Numbered from the stretch's first letter, positions 45,035 through 57,864 are shown. The stretch: DNA of 64,000 nt from Vicia villosa (GCF_029867415.1 NC_081183.1:31149806-31213805); one strand, 5' to 3'. A program made the numbers and translations. The notes: generated by a model not told the origin, from the sequence alone.

Positions 45035-45560
45035 TGGTTAATAATATAAATTTGTAATTATGTGTTCCATCGAATAATAACTTACAACTTTGTAACTGTT
45101 TCAAGTTTTTAACTAATTTCATAGATTCAGTTTCGAAAAAATATGTTTATACAGTTTCTTGATTATATACTTTGCTTGTTTATGAGTTACTTTTATACAT
45201 TTATAACATAAAATATATAAAGAATCACTTAAAAATATTGAAAATAAACGCAAATCTTATGTAATTATGCAACATCAATTATTTTTATTTTAATAAATTT
45301 ATATGAGTATATGATCTTCTTGAAAACAATTACTCAGTACTCTGTTGCAGATAATAATAATAAGAAGAAAAGAAAGGTAAAATCAAAGTATGGATAAATA
45401 AAATTAAAATCTACAATTCACAAAAAAAAAAAAAAAAATCTCACCATGATTTGCACATATCAATCATCATGTGGATTCCTAATAATAATATTTTGAATAT
45501 TATTATTTTTTTCTTTCTGGATATTTATATACTTTTTCTTTTATAGATGAAAAGAAGATG

Positions 45561-45891
45561 CTATGAAGAAGTTATATTACAAGATGATGATTTAGATTTA
45601 TCAAGTATCGACCACATAACATGAACATCTTCATAACCACAAGCCATGACTTCACCATGAAGATCCATTACACGATTCTCTTGTTCTGTTTGAATCATAT
45701 AAAAAAATTCAATTAATTAATTAAATATTATTCACATGAACACGAACACGAAACTAATCAATAATATAGACTAAGAATTTTAATATGTTGATACCTATTT
45801 GAGATTTCTTATGTTCCCTTGGTGGTTGTTGGTTGAAGAAAGTGCAAGCTTTCTTGAATGGTGTTGCAATAGTTTTCTTCCATGAAGCCAT
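45561..45891 (-). CDS. Small conserved plant protein, 73 residues, two exons
   Basis: Exon 1 is 45795-45891 from ATG (MASWKKTIATPFKKACTFF) and exon 2 is 45561-45685, ending at TAG. The 109-bp intron 45686-45794 has GT at the donor (ATAG|GTATCA) and CAG at the acceptor, and splicing gives one 74-codon frame including the stop. The protein has a basic N-terminus, a KKS-containing linker and a conserved-looking C-terminal block (NRVMDLHGEVMACGYEDVHV, then MWSILDKSKSSSCNITSS). I recognise this as the style of a short uncharacterised protein family found in eudicots; no function is known to me and no catalytic motif or membrane segment is visible. A TATA box stands about 55 bases upstream. It is the only feature in the window that looks like an ordinary host gene. 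Confidence 0.82.
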
Positions 45892-45945
45892 ATTATAAAG
45901 TCTTTGAATTTGATTTGTAATAGTGTTGTATTATTCTCTAGGTCT

Positions 45946-45953
45946 TATATATA
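45946..45953 (-). promoter_or_regulatory. TATA box of the small gene
   Basis: The minus strand reads GTATATATAAGACC at about 45944-45957, about 55 bases before the ATG. This fits a short 5' leader with transcription starting near 45915. Confidence 0.7.
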
Positions 45954-45957
45954 CTAT

Positions 45958-47041
45958 GCAAATGGTGTCTATGTACCAGATTTATAATAATGTTTTTCTT
46001 CAATTAAATTATATTAATAATAAAAAATTTCATTCAAACTTACTTTTTAATAAAAAATATTTAATTAAAAAATTTCACACATATCTAGAATTTATTATTC
46101 TTTAATGCCTTGATAAAAGAAAAATATATTTTAATAATATTCATTCTATAAAGAACATATAAACTTAATTTTTGTTAATACTTTTTTTTATTTAAATATA
46201 AAAATAATTATTGCATAAAAAAATATAAAAATAATTATTGCATAAAAAACATATAAAAATAATTATTAAAAACTTAAGTAATATTTTTAATATATATTAT
46301 AATATTATTTTTTATAAATTTATTAAATAATTAATATGTTAATTCATTATTATTTGAATGAGATGATAATAATCTTATTCAATTTAATTAAGATATTAAT
46401 TTTTTTATATGATGAAAATTGAAGAGAATATAGGATATGGAAAGAGGGACCTAGAGAGAAAAATAATAATTTTTAATAAGAAATTAAAAAAAGAATAGAG
46501 GCAAGATCCGTGAGATGAGGTTAAAGATGGAAGGAACATCACACCTTTATTTTATTGAGTTTCCTTATCTCATCAAACAAAAGGTATAGTCGACTGTACC
46601 CAATCACATGCTTCTCTACATGTGAATTCTTTTTCCATTGGATTCTTTTTATTATACTTCTTGTTATTGGTATTAATTATTCATTAAGAATTTAAAGTAT
46701 ATTGATCACTTTCTCCTTTTCTTAATTTGCTATATAAGTTTGGTTGTAAGCTTTTTGTGGTAGGTCCTCCCCTATTATAGTATTTGATAAATCAGTTTTC
46801 TAGGTTCTATATATTTTTGTTAAAGGAAATCTTAATTAATGTTTTGAAGTTGTTATTTAAAAATTAAAATATATATTCAATGTTAAGAAAATTCTTGTGG
46901 ACTTTGACATGCATCTTAGCCGATGTCTTTTATTAGAATCTATTTGAAAGTTTAAAGATGAATCTCGAGCTCCTACAATCTTTTGGATACTTGTTAGTAA
47001 TTTTTTTTAAAGAACAATTGTAGGTCTGAGAATTTGTTTCA
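45958..47041. other. AT-rich region upstream of the small gene
   Basis: AT-rich, with a 30-base tandem duplication near 46200-46260 (AAAATAATTATTGCATAAAA twice). I see no gene. From about 46930 it passes into the retroelement relic. Confidence 0.6.
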
Positions 47042-48365
47042 ATGTTCACGAAGTTTGGAGTGGGAAGGAATGTCAATGCCATAAATATAAGATACTTAGT
47101 TGTGAACGCTCCTTCCTCATATAATATCATCCTCGAAAAGTCCGTGCTCATTGCTCCTGAAGTTGTTCTATCTATCCTATATAAGACAATGGAATATCCC
47201 CTGGACAATGGGAGGTTATGCATGGTTAGTGGCCATCATGAAATGGAAAGAAATTGTTAATGAGTATCTTAAGGTTTAAAGAAAACGGGAGGTGACCTCA
47301 TCACATAATGCTATATTGATTTATATCCCAGGGACGACAACTTGGAATACAGGTTGACGCCCATGGAAGATTTAAAAACATTATCAAGTAATATTATCGA
47401 GTTTCTTTGGAAGAATATAGACTCATTTGAATGAGCATTGTCCAGTATGCCTAGAATATACTCTGACATAGTATGCCATCATGTCTCTATCAATCACGTC
47501 ATTAAGCCCATCACCCAAAGGAAACATATAAAAGGGGAAGACAAGATAGTAATGATCTCCTAAGAGATGAACAACATGAAATATATTGGTTTTATATGAA
47601 AGATAAGATACTCGACCTGGTTGGCTAACATATTAATTGTGAAGAAAACGTCATAAAAATAAAGGATGTGCGTAGATTTCACTGGCCTCAATCAAGCATG
47701 TCCCAAGGACTCTTAACCGCTGCTAAATATCGACAAGTTAATTGACATGGCCTCAAGTTTCCATGTCTTGTTTTTCTTGAACACCTATTCGTGATAAAAC
47801 CAAATAAGGATAAACCCTAGCGACGCTCCATAAACAGCCTTCATGATCAATCGAACAACTACTATTATGAATTCATGCCATTCGGTTTGAAGAACGTCTG
47901 AATGACTTTTTAGAGGCTGGTGGGTGTTATTTTCTTTAAGTAGATAAGTAATAACCTAAACGTTTATATTGACGACATGGTGATCAAGACCCCCGATGAA
48001 AGGACGTACGTCGATGACCTAATATAGACTTTGGAGTCTCTAAGAAGGTAGAATAATTCTAACAGATGATTTTTCATAGTGTAGGGTGGAAAGTTCTCCG
48101 GGTTCATGTTAACTAGAATAATAATTGGGGAAAATCCCGACAAATGTCATACAATCATCTACATGAGAAGTCTGAACTCCATAAAAGAGGTTCACCAAAT
48201 TACTAGCACAACCGATGCATTATCATGATTTATATCGTGATTTAGTGATAAATCTATTCATTATTTACAACCTTGAGAAAGGAGGAAAAATTCCAGTGGG
48301 CAGAAGAGTGCAAAAAGGAACTTCAAAAGTTAAAAAACGTTTCCCTTTTTAATAAGGCACCCTAA
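47042..48365 (+). pseudogene. Tat-lineage Ty3/gypsy protease-RT relic
   Basis: Scattered plus-strand motifs keep the family order. The protease end is at 47080-47230 (IRYLVVNAPSSYNIILEKS). The RT start includes KPITQRKHIKGEDKIV near 47500, and the RT core MCVDFTGLNQACPKDS near 47665 is followed by the catalytic box VYIDDMVIKTPDERTYVDDL near 47965. Beyond are GGKFSGFMLTR near 48090, NPDKCHTII near 48135, and KFQWAEECKKELQKLK near 48290. Many stops and frameshifts separate the pieces. The YIDD box is intact by chance or recency, but no product is possible. It belongs to the Tat/Ogre branch by these motifs. Confidence 0.85.
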
Positions 48366-48443
48366 GCGTTTTAATTAATTGTGCCTCATATGACAAGTAT
48401 AAAGCGCAGTGATCAATCAATTTTATGCTCAAAAAAGACTTCC

Positions 48444-48762
48444 AAAACCTTATGGGAACTGTGAAGCCTTACAAGGTATCCACTAAAACCTTATGGGAAC
48501 TCTAAAGCCCTATGGGGTATTCACCAAATTCCTACAAGAACTTGGAAGCCCTACATGGTATCTGCCATAACCCTACGAGAATTATGAAGCCCTACAAGGT
48601 ACCCACCAAAACCCCATAGAGACTCTGTAGCTGTACAAGGTATCTTCCAGAACCCAACAAGAATTCTAAAACCTTACAAGGTATCCACCGAAATCCCAAG
48701 AAGACTCTGTAGTCGTATGAGGTATCTGCCAGACCCTACATGGACCTTAAAGCCTATAAGCA
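48444..48762 (+). repeat. 41-bp minisatellite, about 7.8 units
   Basis: Units start at 48444, 48485, 48526, 48567, 48608, 48649 and 48690, plus a partial at 48731, all exactly 41 bp. The core is AACCCTA..GAACTCTGAAGCC then CTACAAGGTATCCACC. Since 41 is not a multiple of 3 it is not a protein repeat. Confidence 0.92.
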
Positions 48763-49512
48763 AGACCCTATAGAGCAAGGGACAATAAGCTACTGCAAAG
48801 ATTCAAAATGAAAACAGTAAATTCAAGATCAATTTCAACAAAAAGGATAAAAAGAAAAGGTGGGACAAAACTAAAATTCATTGATTAAATTTTTCATAAA
48901 TTTCAATCAAAAGAGCCCCAATAATGGGGATGATATTACTCAAATAGATTACAACAAACATAAAATAGAAAATAATATCTTAGGAAGGAGAAACATCTTC
49001 AGGCGAGATATCTGGGGGTACAGATAACTTACTTGCTCCCAAGCCTTCTCAAAAAGTTGGTCCCCATAAACGAGGTTATCCATATGGGCCTCCTCAAGGT
49101 CCACATTGAGACTACTCAACCCAACCTCTACCCCGACAAGTTTGTTACCCTCCCTTTTACATGATTCATCATAATATTCAAATAGGGCCTAACAAAAGAC
49201 GAAGCTTCTCATGAGATAAGTTCTGAGAAGCTGGAAAGTTATCTTAGATCCCAATAACTTTGCCTTCTTCACGTTGCCAATGGCATTAATATGATCAAAT
49301 GTGAACGCCGTCCCATCAAAACTCATATCCTAAAAGAGAAATCTCTCTTTTCTAGGAGCAAAAAAAGATCCTAAAAGCGAGTAAGAAATCCTTTAACATT
49401 CTTGCACTTTATTTTGCTTTTCACTGCATTTCCTTTTCTTACTTACAAATTAACCACAAAACAAACCAAGAATGAACACGATACAAACATTAAAATCTCA
49501 AAACTTAGACCA

Positions 49513-49549
49513 TGTCCTAGGATCAATCTAGTCGATCCTGCGAGTAACC
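49513..49549 (+). repeat. 37-bp block, perfect inverted copy of 36893-36929
   Basis: Starts TGTCCTAGGATCAATCTAG and ends CGATCCTGCGAGTAACC, with GGATC and GATCC forming a short inverted repeat around it. Flanking sequence does not match the other copy beyond scattered similarity. Confidence 0.9.
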
Positions 49550-50644
49550 GGAATAAGTTATATTTCTGGAGGACTAGCGCTTGTTTACGAATTTACACCA
49601 TAAACAAGGAGTAATGTTGAGACCCAAACATTGGATCTCAAAACCTCAAATTAAAGTCCAATTGTTTAGATGCACTTAGGAAGGAGCAATGCTGGCAATC
49701 TTTAGGATTTTAGACTGCATGACGGTAAAGGTGATACCAACTCTGAAATCCTCAATCACCTCGATACAAAAATAAAATTATTGCCCTCCACCACCTAGGC
49801 TACATCATGAAGATATACTCTCCCGACAAACACGGTTCCTGTATCACACGGGTCCCATTCCCTGTGTTGGAAAGCTCTCAATGTATAAGGAAGGATTGAA
49901 TCCAATTATCTTCAAGATAAATCAAATTAATATTCATGGACTCTTCACAAAAGGAGCTCTAATTAGAGATTGAGATCATCATGGCATATTTAGCCAGACT
50001 TGAGGAAGAAGACACTAAGTTAATGTCTCTACCACTAGGTGATTTATTCCTTAAACTATCACTATGCGAACTCTCGTAACTACCAAAGAGATCTATTTTC
50101 ACGAACAACAAATCTAATCTCCTCTCGCCATGTTTTGAGCTTTACATAAGTTTAGTCCACAACTCGCGATCTCGACACTATTTCACGGCTATATGACCCT
50201 CCCGAATGAGCCACGCTATTGATTAAACATCATGAAAGAAGTTAGGAAAAACCCATAAGAAATAGGCTGTTATCTGGTGTCTTGAGCGTTGGTTATCATT
50301 CAAGACTTACGGGGGAGAATGACGCAGAGGTACTTGCTTAAAATTTGTAAGATAAATTGAAGAGACAAGAAAGGAGAGAAATAGTGAAGGCTATTTATAT
50401 GTTTTAAGTGATAGAAAAAATTACGACTGCATTTAAGGCTACCTTATTAGGTTGCAGGGAGTAGGGATATTTTATGAGTGACTTATTTTCCTAAGACGCT
50501 TAGCCATCATCGCAACTAGTTGAAGTGAAACAGTCAAGCAGCCAACAAACATTGGTCAGCCGCGATCTGGGGCCGCCATCTCAAAAATTAGAGCAAGCTC
50601 GCCCAAAAAATAGAGTTCGTGGAGGTATATCAGGTAATCGATTG

Positions 50645-50790
50645 TCGATTATGGGATAACATTCGCCCATACACAACTCATGTTTGAGGGGTTGTGTACA
50701 TGTGTGGTTTTTTGGTATGTCTTAGGAAAACATTTCTCCCTTACACGACTCATGCTTAAGGGGTTGTTTACATGTTTGGTTCCTTGAGTT
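50645..50790 (+). repeat. Duplicated polypurine/LTR-start-like segment
   Basis: Two tandem segments of about 80 bp each contain ACTCATGTTTGAGGGG (or ACTCATGCTTAAGGGG) followed by TTGTGTACATGT or TTGTTTACATGT. This is the style of a polypurine tract abutting an LTR. Confidence 0.6.
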
Positions 50791-51118
50791 TGATTCTTGA
50801 ATAGACCATATTCAACCTAGACTTAGTAGAGCTCGCTCCGATTAATAATTTTTTTAAAAAACCAAAGTCGGGTTGAACTAACTGATGAGCTAAGTTGGTT
50901 ATGTCGGTCTAAGTCTGACGCAAGATAATATCTGATTGAACTATGATAGAGAATACATATATGGCTGATTGAAGATATCATAGTCTGAGATTTAGACAAT
51001 CAAAATTCTCAATCACCATTAAAAGATAATACAAATTGAAGAAAATCACATTAATTTTTTCTAATAGACATTTGTAAAAGACCATTAAAAGCTACTATAT
51101 AAAGAAAAGAAGAAAAGA

Positions 51119-51121
<3 letters not shown>

Positions 51122-51206
<85 letters not shown>
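51122..51206. repeat. (TA)n microsatellite
   Basis: About 42 uninterrupted TA dinucleotides. Confidence 0.99.
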
Positions 51207-51209
<3 letters not shown>

Positions 51210-52870
51210 GATAAGATAATTCAAATGTGACTTTATTCACCCATACTAGCATATTTATCTTTTATGTACTTTACAAGTACATCAATTGAATTTTTTCGAA
51301 ATATTGTATTGTATTATTTACCTAATGTGGAATAAAACTATAAGTAGATAAGAACAATTTTTTAATCTTGGGTTTTTCATGTTACATTATCTCCTTGGGG
51401 TCAACAATGCTAGATATAATAAAGTGACTTTTGAGAAGGGAAGAACCCCAATGCTGATTGATCTACAAATTCTGAGGCAAATGTAAGTTACTATTTGGAC
51501 TAAAGGATTAGTTCCTTATTTGATGGCATGTGATGGCCACATGCTTTAGTGGGGAATGGGAGAACATGGAAAACTTCCCTTAATGCAAACAAAAGATAAA
51601 CCAAACTATTGTGGGGGTATCAATGGAGTAACAAAAATATTTCGTTTTCATGCCCATCTTGTACCCAATTTTGACATAAACTTGCCCATATTCTTGCTTT
51701 GAAAATAAAGTCAATTGGTTTATATAAATTTTCATATAACAAATTAATGTGAACACAAAGGCAAGTGCAATTGTTCGTTGATTCTAGTCTAGGGTTGACA
51801 TGACAATAACTTACATTGGCAACCATTAGTCTCATGCTCCTAAATAGTATTAATGTCATTTAATTAAACATAAATATATAGTACGACCGAGCAGAAATAA
51901 TAAAGGATACCGATATAAAACTATAATTTATTTTGAATAAAAAGAGACAGAAATAACGTTCGATTCTTGGCAGAAACAACGTTTGACCAGCGCACGTGCT
52001 TCCGTAGTACGAGCCAGATTAATTGATGTATTATGTAGGTCAAAATCGGCGCGAAAGCAAAAATAAAATAAAGACAGAATCGGGCAGATCCGACGAATTC
52101 TATGAATTTAAAATTAAAAAATTGTAATGTTTATATTAATAGTGTGAAGCGAGTCAAAAATCTTAACCCTCCTACTTAAAAATGTCGGCTAACAAACGTA
52201 GTTGACAGAAAAATCCGTTTTACCACTCATACTTCAAATGTATTTAACTTCTGGTACAACTTTATAATCAATAAAAGAAATCACATTTTGATTATATTTT
52301 TATGTTACTAATAAGAAAGTACCTAACTTGTTTTGTGTGTCAAAAACCAATAAAGAAAGTAAATATCCAAATGAATATGCTTTAGTTAATTTATGTGTTA
52401 CACATTCTTTAAACCAAAAGCTTGTACTCTCAAAGATGCATATAGACATATAGATTTTTAATTACATTTGCAGAGAAACCCAATAAAACAGTGAATCCCC
52501 TTTGGTCTAAAACTTGTAATAAAAAATTATTCTTGCCATTTTCAATTTTGTACATAAACTTTTTTATTCTCTTACACATGCAATGTGACTGACAACTGAA
52601 CACTAGTAATTATTGCTTCTATGATTATTGTTTTATATACATGAAAAATAATTCAGTTGTTTATCATTCAATTATCTTTGAAAAAGATAAAACATTGAAA
52701 TGAGATGATGAATGAGTGGTTTTCACATGTAGACAGATTGCATGTTCGGGAATTTAATGTTTGGTCGGTACGTCTTTACTTTTTTCTTTATATTAAAATA
52801 AAATAAAATTCTTTATTCCTTTATTATTACTAGCATTATTTTCATTTTCCTAAATTTTTGAATCTCATTA

Positions 52871-52907
<37 letters not shown>

Positions 52908-54540
52908 TAAATATTTTCTAATATTAAATTTGTCGATAAAACTGTTACTAATTCAGTCGCTAAATAATAAATTGTTATTAATTTGATTGTTAAATTGTAA
53001 AATTCATTGTTAAATTGTAGTAGGGATCAAAAGTGTAGATGGAAAATTTTATGAGAACTATTCTTTGAAGTAAATATTTTAAAGAATTAAAAATAAAATT
53101 TGAGATATTTAGGAGGACCATAAACATATTTAACTCTTTTACTTAATTATAATTTAATTGTAACAATATCTTATGAAGCTGTATTTAATTATGATTTAAT
53201 CGTGATAAATTTTAGACTCTATACAATAACGTATTTTGCACGTCCTAATGACGGTTAATATTTGATCTTCCATATTTTAACTCATTTAATTTTGGAGTCC
53301 ATGCAATACTACTTTTAAATAATTATTATAAATTTTTGACTTAAATGTAGTTTTGGTCTCCCAAATAATTTATTATTTAGAACAAATAATTTTAGAAGTG
53401 AGATATATTCTCTATACAATTACAGACATTAATTCTTCAAATGGAAAAAACCGATCATGAGCAGTAAAGTTTTCCTCCAAAAACTGTAACATTATTATAG
53501 GTTTAAAACTGAATTCAAATCTAAAACTTCAGATTATATTGAAAAGAACCTCCCACCATCTCATTCAAATAGCCTTGATAATTATTACTATAAATTGATG
53601 TTTTATGATATTGTTTTTTCTTCATTTACACTAATTCTAATTAATAATTGGTGCATTAAATGTGTGGGACTTAGCTAGTAGCCTAGGAGAGTTAGGAGAG
53701 AATTAGAGTAGTTGATGTTGACACAAACATGGCTTTAACAAATCCAGTTTGAAGACGACGAAAGAGGTGGATAGGATAGGGAAAGTCCAAGACTAAGTAC
53801 AATTGGTGGAAACCAAATTGTGCCAACTAGAGACCAACAATGTACCACTAACAAGGACTTAAGCTTGGACGCAATCATCAAATATCAAGTTATGTATATA
53901 TCCATTCCTTTTATTTAATTCATCAACTCTTAAAGGTAAACTAATGTCATGTGCTAACAATTATGTGTATTTTGGTTTCTTTAAAAAGGGGAATTTGCCC
54001 CCACATCCATCTTTTATTTGTTTTTTAAAATTTAGTTTCAATGTAGTTTTCGTATTACAAGTTATAGATTAATCTTTGATGGATAATATGTTGATTCTAA
54101 TCTCTATCTGAATTTTCCCCATTTACAAAAGTTATTGATTAAACCATATAACATTTGCTTGGAGTCAAAATTTCTTAGTGATTATATTATTTATTTTTAT
54201 AATAAAAAGATCACAATGAATTAGGTCACAAGAATTCTAAATTGCTAGAGAAAATAAAAAAAAAAAAAAGAAAATTGTATTTTTTCAAACTAATTATAAT
54301 AATTCTTACTAGTTGAGTAACTTTCATTTGCATATACAATACATGTTTTATTTCTGCTATCTACTATATTTTAGGTGTGAAATATATTATGGGTCACCTG
54401 CATGGTTTAAAAGACAAAGACTCAATTATGAAGTAGCAAGTAACTAAACAAAGGATAAATAGATATTTTTTCTCCTCTATTGAAGAATATCTCTCACGAG
54501 AATGCCGTGTTAATCGTCTAAATTAATTTAGCCAAAGCTA
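51207..54540. other. Low-information region, no recognised gene
   Basis: Moderately AT-rich DNA with an (ATT)n tract at 52871-52905. I looked for coding blocks on both strands and found none longer than chance, and no LTR or inverted-repeat boundary. It may be old intergenic DNA. Confidence 0.55.
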
Positions 54541-54564
54541 ATCCTTGGATAGCGAGAAGATTGG

Positions 54565-55117
54565 GGGATCCCGAATGAAAATGTTCCTTTGGTAATAACA
54601 GCCACTATTGCCAACTTTGAATTCTCTCGAGTTCTGATTGATGGAGGCAGCTCCTATAACATCAAGTACTCGAATCTCTTTCAGAAGAAAATGGGGCTGA
54701 ATATGGAATAGTTATGGCCCTATGAGGGATCTGAGCTACAAGCCTTTAAAGGGACAACTACCTATTCTTTGAGTTACATTAAGTTGATGGTCACTTTAGA
54801 AGAATGGAGAGACACCAAAAGACTATTTATTCCTAATTAATGGCAGCTCTTGTAGGAGTGTTTACAACTACATCTTAGAAAGATCCTTTGCAACAATGTT
54901 GGATGCATTGGCTTTCTGTGTCCACCTCAAGTTGAAGTACCACAACGTGCATGATGATTTGGTGATGATAAACACCGACCTTTCTCGAGTGAAAAGAATT
55001 TACAAGACCTTACAACATGACCATAAGGAAGAAGAGGGTAAATCTTTGAAAATCAATGTGGGCTCCTTGCACGATCATCTAAAAGACATGGCTACTCAAC
55101 CCGTACAAGTAAAGTAG
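54565..55117 (+). pseudogene. Ogre/Tat-type protease relic
   Basis: The plus strand reads NVPLVITATIANFEFSRVLI followed by DGGSSYNIKYSNLFQKKMGL, the aspartic-protease motif of Tat/Ogre elements, in which DGG replaces the more common DTG. A stop follows MGLNME, then LWPYEGSELQAFKG. Further stops near 54840 precede a piece matching the segment before RT (TMLDALAFCVHLKLKYHNVH, then INTDLSRVKRIYKTLQ). It is an independent copy from the relic at 47042, with a different protease-RT linker. Ogre-like elements are typical of Fabeae genomes, which supports a legume source. Confidence 0.8.
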
Positions 55118-56170
55118 GTCGTCTCAGCTAGACAAGAAAAAATGGTTGATCCAATCAAACTCGATAAGTGTGGTATCAAACTCGTTAAGCGAGTTATGGC
55201 GATTCATCGTTTCTTCGATAAATTACTATAGAGGCAATGAAGGGTTTTCTCGCTAAGTAAGAATATGCAGCACACTTAGCAATGAATGAAGGAAAGTCCC
55301 ATTTGCAAATGAGATGGCTTGACTTAAAGGAGAAGAAATGTAGGCGCACTAAGCGACTTACAAGCCTCGCTTAGTAAGAAGGCCATATCAAAACTCTATA
55401 AATATAAGTTCAATTTAGCTTAGTGAGAGACCTTGTGGTGGATGTGGATCTATGTGCTTGCGGATAAGAAGTTGACGACCCTGCTAATAGTCTTCCTAAA
55501 ATTTTGATGACGACAACACCAATGACTGTTGAATTCGGTGATAATAACTTTATAAATTTTTTATGATGGTGAGCAAACTTAATGACCTCTCAAGCCTCAT
55601 ATAATAGGAGACTCAAGAGTCTATTAACGTGCTTATATGATTGATGTACCTGTCAAAGGATCTTGAAGGCCTCAAAGTTGTGAAGGCTCGTATGATCATG
55701 TTTGTCTGAGTGACCAAAATTTTGTGAAAGTAGAAAAGTAACTCTTAAAATACTACGACAACTTACACGCACTTAAAACCTCTTTTTTAACTATGAAAAC
55801 TTTTAAAAATAGATAAATTTGTATATTCTTTGACCTTAAATAAATCTAGTATGGTATCATCCTAATATAAACTAGGTCAGAGGACTCTATCCATAATCTA
55901 GCCTATTTTAAGTCTACTACCGACATGAGGAAGTTTTATTTTAAATTAATAAAAATATTAGTGTGTGTTTAATAGCAATGAGGTGGTGTGTAAAGCAATC
56001 CCTACTATACGTAAAAACAATAATTATAAATGTTCAATGTGAGCCCAATGAAACCAAAAATGATGCATGAGGATCTCTTTATGTTTTGATGAATGAGATG
56101 ATGATGATCAAACTCTTTTGAATCTAATGCAAATGGTGTGGGATCTTAGGGTCAAAGTTTGGGGTATGAC
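55118..56170. other. Probable gypsy LTR fragments
   Basis: Motifs such as TTAAGCGAG and TCGCTTAGTAAG (55190-55375) resemble those in the LTR fragment at 59150-59345. The end GTTTGGGGTATGACA at 56156-56170 resembles the right end of the solo LTR at 43360. No coding region; boundaries are unclear. Confidence 0.45.
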
Positions 56171-56377
56171 AATGTCCCAACATCATAACATAATGTCAAG
56201 ATAGATGTTACACTATCTGTTGACAGACAAAACCAATATATTAAAACTGTAACTTATGCGGAAAAGGAATATATTAAATCTCACAAGATATATTAAGTGT
56301 GATATATCCAAAAGGAATCTCACAAAATCAAATTAAATATGTCAAGAATTAAAATAGCCTGTAATGATATTCTGGTA

Positions 56378-57235
56378 TGAAATTCTGGTATCAGATATAA
56401 GATGTCGAATGAGATGTGTCGACACAATATCTGAATTATGAACAGGTATAACAACATCAACAATAATCTTGTAGAAAGTAAATAACACAGCGATATGTTT
56501 ACCCAGTTCGGAACAATCTTTCCTACTCTAGGGGCTACCAAGCCAGGATGAAATCAATATCCGATAGTATCAATTCAAAGTTAAACAGTCCTAGTTTACC
56601 CTTCTCACTTAATCATTATCCTTCCTATGATTTCTACCTAAGCCTCACCTAGGTATGAGGCCCTCCTCAAATCCCTTCCAATCATAATCCCTGTGACAAA
56701 ATAAAAACCAAAAAGAAAATAACCAGAAGATACTATTCCAGAACAAACTACTCCTCGATGCTTAAAAGCTTATGAGGATGCAAATACTCAGATCAAATAT
56801 GGAACACACGGAAAAATAAGGATTCCTAAACCCTAAAAACAAACAATATCAGTTCCACACCTAAAATAGGTTACATCCCTTCTATTTATAGATAAGTCTT
56901 TTTCTGGGTTGGGCTTCAAATCGCAGTAGTGAGGCTGCCAAAAATTCTGCTACTTGTTCTCCAAGAAATTAGGTCTTCAATCCAATCTTTCCTAAAATGT
57001 CTCCAATAATAGACAGCGGGGAAATCTTCTGATTGAAACCATCTTGGAAAAAATACCAGCTTAATGATTTCTTTGAATATTCTGAGCTGAAATAAAGATT
57101 CTTGTAGCAAATAAAACAGCATGATCCAAGTGCCAGATCAACTTTTTACAGCCAGAATGTCATGCCAAGAAGTCATGACATCTTCTTCAACATGTTGAAG
57201 TCTGAATGCTAAGTCATATATCATCTCTTCCAACA
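56378..57235 (-). mobile_element. Copia-type solo LTR
   Basis: The 858-bp LTR starts TGAAATTCTGG and ends TTCCAACA, matching the layout of the LTR at 3282-4177 (GTTTACCCAGTTCGG, GGCTACCAAGCCAGG, AGTATCAATTCAAAG). Flanks TGGTA and TGGTC agree at 4 of 5 bases. No internal region is present. Confidence 0.72.
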
Positions 57236-57864
57236 TGGTCTTCCTTAGAGTGTTTTAGCAAAATGTATGCCAACACTCAGAGAGCCTTCATGGTACATCA
57301 TGTCACAACATCTGTCTTTAATGAACCTGGCCAACATGATAGAACATCTTCCATAACATCTCGTTGTGAACCATGTTTTAGCAAAATAGTTGTCAATCCT
57401 AAAACCATGGTACTAAAAAAATTCATCGCCTGATGATAAAGATTCTTCAATATTATAACCAACATATGAATGTGAATAGAATTAAAAAGCTAGAGAAAAT
57501 TTTTCAAGGGCCAAAATCTAAAATGTGATTTATAAATTTTGACAAAAAAACAAGGTAAAATCAGTTCAAAGAGTAAAATCCAATGATTTTACATGATTTC
57601 ACCGATTTCATAGCGATTTAAATGATTTAAAATCGTTCTAGAATACTATTTTACATAAAAAGGCTTCTACCTGCGATTTAACACTAATTGCTGACCTAGA
57701 AATGTAAAATCTACAGAGTTTAGGTTTTAAATTGCGATTTTAACAACCTTGGGTGTAACATTTCCCTCATTAGTTTTCATAACCTTCATGCAGCCTTTGG
57801 ACTACCGTAACCGTCACACCCGCTTGGATCTTCGGACATTTGACGAGGCATGTCTCTAATTCCT
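57236..57864. other. Unassigned spacer
   Basis: AT-rich, with repeated GCGATTTAA/GATTTTA words (57580-57750). CATGACATC-like words near 57300 may be another copia LTR remnant. No gene. Confidence 0.5.

Larger units (their letters stand above)
48763..51121. other. Decayed gypsy (Tat-like) LTR and untranslated sequence
   Basis: No open gene. Visible pieces are the 37-bp block at 49513-49549 shared with the LTR-like insert at 36891, and two polypurine-like boundaries at 50640-50790. I infer remnants of the element whose pol relic lies upstream, without clear ends. Confidence 0.5.

Noticed and set aside
47042..55117. One single element joining the 47 kb and 54.5 kb gypsy relics
   Set aside because: Both contain protease C-terminal sequence of different subtypes, so they are separate copies.
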